Assembly (NCBI GenBank): GCA_033439265.1
Contig: JAVTVX010000019.1
Span: 7,447,501-7,511,500, forward strand
Length of the DNA stretch: 64,000 nt
From: Dillenia suffruticosa
Taxonomy: Eukaryota > Streptophyta > Magnoliopsida > Dilleniales > Dilleniaceae
Reading direction: 5' to 3'
The notes under the pieces: model-generated
What the model was told of the DNA's origin: nothing
Databases searched by the model: none
The model's input: only the letters and a program-made list of their open reading frames with translations
Made by a program: the position numbers and the translations under genes
Shown here: one piece after another, positions 58,191 through 64,000 of the stretch
How the letters are laid out: the number at the start of each line of letters is the position of its first letter
Numbering within the stretch: position 1 is the stretch's first letter

Positions 58191-60380
58191 TCAGTCAACC
58201 ATAATTCTCCCATTCAAGGCGTCTTCAAAGCGACTGCACGAGTCCGCTCTCATCTCTGTACTCATATCATCCTCTGGTGCAGGATAATAATCTTCTCTCA
58301 GTTGAACATCTCTTAGGTTTGGGATCCGGAGCAGGAACCTCATGAAATGCTCGTGGGCGGTCCCATGGATAAAAAGCTTCCTTAGTGTAACGCACTCTGC
58401 AAGCAATCCTGCTCCTGGAAGCGAAAGACTCCTCTGGTTAACATCCCTATCTTGAGGTGGCCAATAATCAAGCTCATTTAAATTCAGATTCCCAATTCCA
58501 TTGAGGTAAAATCTCTCCCAGAGACTCAAATCCATTAGCCCAGATGGGGCAGTCAGGGCATAACCTAGTGTTTCTCCACAGTCTAGTTGCATCTTTGAGA
58601 GCCGAGGATACCGTGCAAGCGAGCTCAACCCGAATGCGGGCATCGAAGGTTTTGGTCTTTCCCTACAATCCCCTTCAACCCGGATACGGATCTCCTCAAG
58701 ATTCGGACAATTCTCAAGACCCACCATTGCCAATGGTGTCAAAAGCTCACCAACAGCAATCCAAAGCGAAAGGTATCTCAGCTTCTCCCAAGTCTTGCAC
58801 CAGAACCCATTTCTGTTGATCTGCATAGAAGAACACTCTCCCTCCATAGAATACTTGCATTTCTTCCTCATCCTAGCCTCAGCCTCAACATTATCTCCAG
58901 TGAAGTTCATGATCCCTGTTCCATCCATCTCTCCCAAATCATTAAGATCAAAATCATGAACAACTCGCCCTCGACTCTCATCCATTTCCAAACCATCCCA
59001 CACACAATCAATGTGAAGCCGCTGAATTTGCTCCACAATTGGCTCCATAGCCTGCAAAGATGAGGTTGCATTCAGATTCTTACAGAAAGATATCTTAACC
59101 TCAACAAGACTCTTCCAAAGAATGGAAGCCATTGTCCTAATTCCCCTCCCTGTAATCTTATTGCATCCTATAACCTCAAAGTTAGCCAATCTCGAACACC
59201 CTCTAGAAATCGCAATCAAACCCATATCGTTCAAATCCGCACAATTCTTAAGCGACAAAGACTCAAGCCCTTCACAAAGAGCAATCCCATCTAACTGAGA
59301 TCCAGATGCCAAACAAATCCCATGAAATTGCCCTAATTTAAGGGCTCTCAATCTAGGACATCTGGACTTAATCACCTCCAAAGCAACCCCACTATCCCTA
59401 ACATTCACCCCAACATCCAACACCAATTCCTCAATCAACGGCAAATCAGAGAAGAACTTCACCAATGTCCCAACCCCAACTCTCGCATCCTCAGAAGCAT
59501 ACCCTTCCTCGTCCGGATCCGCCCCGGCAGCTGCTGCATTCGACACCGTACTCGTATCCACCAGATGCAACAACATTAATTTCGAACAATTCGAGGAAAT
59601 CGCTAACATCGCTTCATCACCTACGAAATCACTAAACCTTGGATCAAACATACAAGCAGCAAGAAACTCGTTCAAATTCGGACAGGCCGAGGTAATTGCC
59701 TTGAGCTCCTGCGACTTAAACCCTTCGGCAAACGATAAATTCAACAAATTCAATTTCGTGATCCGATTGGCAACCATCGGATTCGATTCCAACGCAGGTA
59801 AAATATCATCAGTCCAGCAGTAAAAGGTGGAGAGATCAAGAGAGTGAACAGAAGTAAGAGATTCGAACAACGCCTGCAAATCCGAACCGGGAGGTTGAGA
59901 AGGACAACGTTGGTGCCACCGAGTGAGCTTGACAGATGTCAAATTCGGCCACTGGGAAGCTAAGAGCCGAATAACAGTCGAGGTTCGAGCGTAGACAGTG
60001 AGAGAGGTGACCAAGGGGAAAGCTCGGCGGAGAAGATGAGGAATTAGGTGGTGGTGTTGGTGGAAGTCGTTGGATGAGGAGAGAGAAAGTGGAGGAGAGA
60101 GAAAAGGATGACCCCAAGGAGAGAGAAGAGAGAGATCTAGGTTTGTGATGGATCTGAAACATGTTGGAATCATGAAGAGATCACGCACGTTACCTCGGAG
60201 GGTCAGCGAAGTGCGTGTGTTGCGTTCCAGTATTAGCCACTTGTGGCAGACAAGTGCGGCGGCGTTCCGGGAACGTGTGTCCGAGATTAAGGATATTATG
60301 TGGGACAGTATCACGTCGGGGAGGTCGTGGATTTGTGCCTCGGCCCCGGCGGCCGCCGTGGTCGTCGTGGTGGCGTTCAT
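58191..60380 (-). CDS. MAX2: MAX2/D3-type F-box leucine-rich-repeat protein
   Basis: One uninterrupted 729-codon frame, as expected for the intronless MAX2 gene (Arabidopsis protein 693 residues). Residues ~17-60 form the F-box (HDLPDVILSHIISLISDTRS, then RNAAALVCHKWLILE), which binds the SKP1 subunit of an SCF E3 ligase. The next block (LTLRGNVRDLFMIPTCFRSI, then LDLSLLSPWGH) and the leucine-rich repeats through the rest match MAX2/ORE9/D3. The C-terminus (MRADSCSRFEDALNGR) is the conserved terminal helix known to switch D3 conformation. The protein recruits strigolactone- or karrikin-bound D14/KAI2 and targets SMXL/D53 repressors for degradation, controlling branching, seedling light response and senescence in the nucleus. 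The N-terminus has a Thr/Ala-rich extension and there is a His-rich insert near residue 107. No defect is seen. Confidence 0.95.
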   Translation of the reverse strand: MNATTTTTAAAGAEAQIHDLPDVILSHIISLISDTRSRNAAALVCHKWLILERNTRTSLTLRGNVRDLFMIPTCFRSITNLDLSLLSPWGHPFLSPPLSLSSSNDFHQHHHLIPHLLRRAFPLVTSLTVYARTSTVIRLLASQWPNLTSVKLTRWHQRCPSQPPGSDLQALFESLTSVHSLDLSTFYCWTDDILPALESNPMVANRITKLNLLNLSFAEGFKSQELKAITSACPNLNEFLAACMFDPRFSDFVGDEAMLAISSNCSKLMLLHLVDTSTVSNAAAAGADPDEEGYASEDARVGVGTLVKFFSDLPLIEELVLDVGVNVRDSGVALEVIKSRCPRLRALKLGQFHGICLASGSQLDGIALCEGLESLSLKNCADLNDMGLIAISRGCSRLANFEVIGCNKITGRGIRTMASILWKSLVEVKISFCKNLNATSSLQAMEPIVEQIQRLHIDCVWDGLEMDESRGRVVHDFDLNDLGEMDGTGIMNFTGDNVEAEARMRKKCKYSMEGECSSMQINRNGFWCKTWEKLRYLSLWIAVGELLTPLAMVGLENCPNLEEIRIRVEGDCRERPKPSMPAFGLSSLARYPRLSKMQLDCGETLGYALTAPSGLMDLSLWERFYLNGIGNLNLNELDYWPPQDRDVNQRSLSLPGAGLLAECVTLRKLFIHGTAHEHFMRFLLRIPNLRDVQLREDYYPAPEDDMSTEMRADSCSRFEDALNGRIMVD

Positions 60381-60471
60381 GGCGGTGGTAGCTTGCTAGA
60401 TTTGTCGACTCGGTTGCCTTGTTTTTGGTCCCGCTTCTTTTGTTTCTTGGTTGAGCGGGGGGATTCCGGTA

Positions 60472-60474
<3 letters not shown>

Positions 60475-60517
<43 letters not shown>
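60475..60517. repeat. (GA)n microsatellite in the MAX2 5' leader
   Basis: About 43 bp of GA on the + strand, i.e. (TC)n in MAX2 sense orientation, some 95-137 bp upstream of the MAX2 ATG. Confidence 0.92.
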
Positions 60518-60519
<2 letters not shown>

Positions 60520-60623
60520 CTCGTGCTGATGAGAGAAGTGGGTACGGGAATTGGGAGAGAGAGAGTGTGTGTAATAACTACAATACGGTAACGGGTTAAG
60601 ATCGTCGTGCAGTGAAGAAGGCC

Positions 60624-60702
60624 CACGTGATCTGAAACCAGCTGCTTCTTTCACGCGCCTACCATGTTCTGGGAAATAGCTTACATCATGTGGTTACGTG
60701 GC
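60624..60702 (-). promoter_or_regulatory. G-box and ABRE-like sites upstream of MAX2
   Basis: A palindromic G-box cacgtg at 60624-60629 and a tacgtggc (ABRE core acgtggc) at 60695-60702 lie 245-320 bp upstream of the start codon. These are binding sites for bHLH/PIF, HY5 and ABF-type bZIP factors in general. Function here is unproven and single short motifs can occur by chance. Confidence 0.35.
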
Positions 60703-60737
60703 GCTTCTTCCTTTACCTATACTGTAAAATATCATTT

Positions 60738-60740
60738 ATA

Positions 60741-60757
<17 letters not shown>
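60738..60757. repeat. short (TA)n tract
   Basis: About 20 bp of TA followed by poly-T, 360 bp upstream of MAX2. It might include a TATA-like element, but it is long and low in complexity. Confidence 0.6.
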
Positions 60758-60771
<14 letters not shown>

Positions 60772-63190
60772 ATAAATCACTCTGTTAATCGTATTTATCC
60801 GAAAACTTTTTAAAATACAAAATTTTCACGATATTTATTTATTTTTTATTACACGCAATACTTATTTTTAAATAAAAAAATAAAAATAGTTTAAGAGGTA
60901 ACTAGAAATTGTTAAAAAATTGAATTTTGGCCCATAAGAATTTGGCTCCTCAAGTTGCATTACTTTTTTGTATGCAACTAGAAATTGTTACCAATATCTA
61001 CCCGGCGACTTAAGATTTGTTATATTATTAGATGCTATCTGGTTGATTTGTGTAAATTAAGAAAATCCAAACTTACCTTTTTAAAGTCGTCATTACAAAT
61101 GACGATTTTATAAAACCTTTTAAGAGCACAAGATAACTTAGACACTTCTTCTTGAATTATTATTGCACCAATGGTTTTAGTTATTTGGGATAAAAAAAAA
61201 AAAGGTTATGATGTGTAAAACTAGAATAGAAACCTAGTTCTCACTTCCATGAACTTTGAGATTACGATTATCCTTTGAGTTATTGGAAGTTTCATCTTCT
61301 TTAGTTGCAGATTCATCGACGAACTACAACAAACGCTGTCGATTTCCTGTGGAACATCTCTCTGAACCCTCAAAGATTTATTATTTGAAAATGTTCACAT
61401 CTTCAAATTCTCTGAAATCTGAGGAGCAACACAAATTTCTTGCAAAGTGTCATCTTTATCATCATCAACCTCCTCGAAATGCTTGATCTGTGGTTGACAA
61501 GATATAATTTTCAAAAGAAGAATTCGCTGTGTGATCGATATTTGCACCAATGGATAGGGTATTTGTTTTGTGGTATCTATTTTTCGTCCCCAAGAGATAG
61601 GTTAATAGTACAAATTCGCTCCCTCAACCTGATGATTTCGGATACAAATTTCTATACGATAAAAAAAATATATATTTGCAAAAATGGCTCCAATTAAGTC
61701 GGTTGAAGTTACCATGTGAGGATAATTGAGCTTCTTAGACTTATTTTCTCCTCATTTTAGGAATTCGTAAATGAGACATGAGTAAAAAAAAAAAGAAAAC
61801 ACTATCGTTGAGAATGGTTTTAAGGAGATAAATCTATTAAAAGAAAAATTACAAATTAAATTCTATCACAGAGAATGAGAAAGTATGAGTGTATGCTTAT
61901 GCTTCTGATTTGTTTGATATGCATGGACTATATGTCTATAATTGAAAAACCACCGAATCAATAAAATGATGTAATTGAAAAGTTACCAAACTAATTCATA
62001 ATGTGATTAGAAAGTCACCAAACTTAGGATTTGGATACCTTCACCTTTACATATACAACTGATGTTTTAATTAATTTTATTAATTAAAAACTCAAATAGT
62101 CATTACATAACTCACTTGAAACTTTTCACCCTTTCACAAAAGTGAGGTACCCTTACCATTCAAACTCATAGAAAATTCTTACACTTTAATAATATGCAAA
62201 AATTTCTTAATTTTTCTACATGGGAATTTAATAAAACTTAAAAGAAAGAAAGAGAATAAGAAGTGGAAGATCACGCCTCAATTGTTTGAATAAACACCGA
62301 GGATAAGCTTTATCTCGTCCCTTAACAACCTCCTTGATTTTAAGGTTTAGGATTATCATCATTCTTTCTCGGCTCTCTCTAAATTGAAAGAGGAGGTTTT
62401 ATTAAACCAACCCTATAAGCTGCGAAACTTAAGACTCTTCATGCCCCCATTCATTTATTAATGTGTCTCAATTAAATTGGCTTCCCAAATTGTGGCACTA
62501 GCAACCATAATGCATGTTTAATCTCTTTATGGGGTTTTTATTTTTCTAAATTTAGGGTATGCATGTTTGGTGTATTTCACAAAAATCATTTTCCTTCTCT
62601 CTTCTCATTCTTGAAAATTAAACATCCTATCTCTTTTTCTCAAAACTCTTAAATAAATACCAAATCGCTCTAATGAAATGGAGTATTAAATTTCTTAATC
62701 AAGTTTTGAATTTGAAACTTGAAAATGAAAAGAACCATATTAGTAGAGCTGCCTCTAAATAGAACTTTACAGATACTCAAACCGAATTAGTTCCGGTGGT
62801 GAAACTTAAAATCAAAAAAAAAAAAAAAAAAAAAACTCATTAAACAAGCAGACCTTAAGGTTATTTTGAAAAGGACAACTAACTCTATATATAATTTATA
62901 CATAACTCTGTTATGTTTGAGTAAGGTTGTGGAAAATATTTTGGCATACGAGATGTATTTTGTGTTTGAGTGAGTTATCAAACAATTAATATATGCATTT
63001 TTTTCTACTTTTCTTTATTTGATTTTCCTCTGATTCTATTGTTTGATTTTCCTTGTTTTAGCTTTTTGTAGTGATTAAATGTTTGCTTCTCATGTTCTTA
63101 TTGATAGTTCCCTTTTAATAAATTTTAATTTCATAAAAAAAAAGGTAAAACTCTATTAAGTTCTGTAGAGAGGTTAGCAAATTCAGGTAG
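60758..63190. other. AT-rich intergenic DNA upstream of MAX2
   Basis: No gene was recognised. Open stretches at 61256-61486 and 61440-61697 show no known domain. A short repeated phrase (gtaattgaaaagttacca / gtgattagaaagtcacca, near 61970-62030) is visible. Confidence 0.4.
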
Positions 63191-63193
63191 TCC

Positions 63194-63197
<4 letters not shown>

Positions 63198-63237
<40 letters not shown>
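63198..63237. repeat. (TA)n microsatellite
   Basis: About 40 bp of TA dinucleotide repeat. Confidence 0.95.
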
Positions 63238-63239
<2 letters not shown>

Positions 63240-64000
63240 TAAAAGTTAATATAAAAATAAATAAACACATAAATGGACATGCACACCCACCATTCTTTTT
63301 CTAAAGATTGCAGAGAAGATTTATCCCTTTTGTAGATGTCATTGTCGCCATGGACTCTAGTCTTTGGAACACCTTTGAGTTTCAAAGACATGTACAGACA
63401 CATTGGGGCCCTTTTTGCCGAGGTGGGAAGGGCAATATTTCTATTTTTCCTTTTCTTTTAAACCTCAAATTCCAAAAGTGCTCCTCAGTCACTTATGGGA
63501 CAATTTTTTTCTTTCTTTTTTTTTTTTTGAGTTTCTTATTAATGGAGATCACTTTAAATCCCAATAGTCCTCAGTTATCTATCATATAAGACAATATGAG
63601 ATGGAAAAAAAATGACTTCTACAAGGGAGAAATGGTATGGTTTACCAGTCATTGGTAAAGTGGGCAATGGGGTTCGGAAATGTTAGAATGAATATTTAAG
63701 GAGTTTAATATTCATTCGTTTTGAGGGGTTTGCAATTCCTTTGAAAAAAATGCATTCGTGTCGAAAATGTCTATTTTATATAATAAATATATATGTGAAC
63801 ATAGGAAAAGAAAAATTATCATATAAAATATTATTTATATTATGACAATATATAATTCTACTTTATTAATCTTTATTCTGTTTTATTACATTTGTAACAT
63901 TTGTCGCTAAAAATAAAAATATATATATATTAACAAAAAAATATACAATTTTATAAATTAAAATTTTACGATTTTTTATAATAAAAATATTAATTTCTTG
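63238..64000. other. AT-rich intergenic DNA to window end
   Basis: No recognisable gene. An open stretch at 63308-63589 has no known motif. The last 250 bp are almost purely A/T. Confidence 0.4.

Noticed and set aside
60190-60654. Open frames on both strands overlapping the MAX2 5' end
   Set aside because: They derive from the GA microsatellite and the MAX2 coding sequence in other frames; no domain is present.

Overview
This window is plant nuclear DNA, almost certainly from a eudicot. It is AT-rich, its genes are split by long GT-AG introns, and decayed or nested transposable elements fill most of the space. Two intact protein-coding genes are recognisable. One is an 18-exon Raf-like MAPKKK (about 30.05-57.85 kb, + strand). 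The other is a single-exon MAX2/D3-type F-box leucine-rich-repeat gene (58.19-60.38 kb, - strand). They converge tail to tail with only 338 bp between the stop codons. From memory of locus numbering, Arabidopsis MAX2 (At2g42620) also lies next to a Raf-like kinase (At2g42640), so this looks like a conserved gene pair. The species cannot be fixed from the sequence.

Region 1-6.9 kb holds isolated exon-like scraps of host genes: an ARABIDILLO armadillo exon with an internal stop, and a short exon resembling a LYR-motif protein. They are followed by frameshifted exons of a plant CACTA (En/Spm) accessory protein of the Transposase_24 type, and then by an array of GCGACGGAT-type subterminal repeats. 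Together they read like the 3' part of a decayed CACTA element that may have captured host exons.

Region 7-16.5 kb contains three non-autonomous CACTA elements of the same repeat family, one probable hAT MITE and a 1.34-kb LTR element with a perfect 5-bp target duplication. A fourth CACTA copy lies at 20 kb. All four CACTA copies carry, in the same orientation, a tRNA-like module (A box, B box where preserved, then a shared ttttcac-like tail). In the three upstream copies GC-rich DNA follows it, including an extreme GC island and a textbook G-quadruplex motif.

Region 19.2-24.7 kb is a 5.5-kb hAT element with a perfect 8-bp target duplication. It holds a heavily mutated BED-finger/RNase-H-like transposase relic, the fourth CACTA copy, a minus-strand SINE, a 465-bp MITE and a tandem duplication of its dimerisation-domain region. 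The second duplicate preserves the empty site of the MITE. Flanking DNA (16.4-19.2 and 24.7-29.4 kb) is old repeat-like sequence with a possible Ty3/gypsy LTR relic near 26.2-26.7 kb.

Region 30-57.9 kb is the kinase gene. Its 9.1-kb intron 15 contains a degenerate antisense Ty3/gypsy element with a non-autonomous hAT nested inside one LTR. Other introns carry tandem duplications, one of which duplicates a 5' splice site. A compound microsatellite forms the acceptor of one predicted exon.

Region 60.4-64 kb is the MAX2 promoter and AT-rich intergenic sequence.
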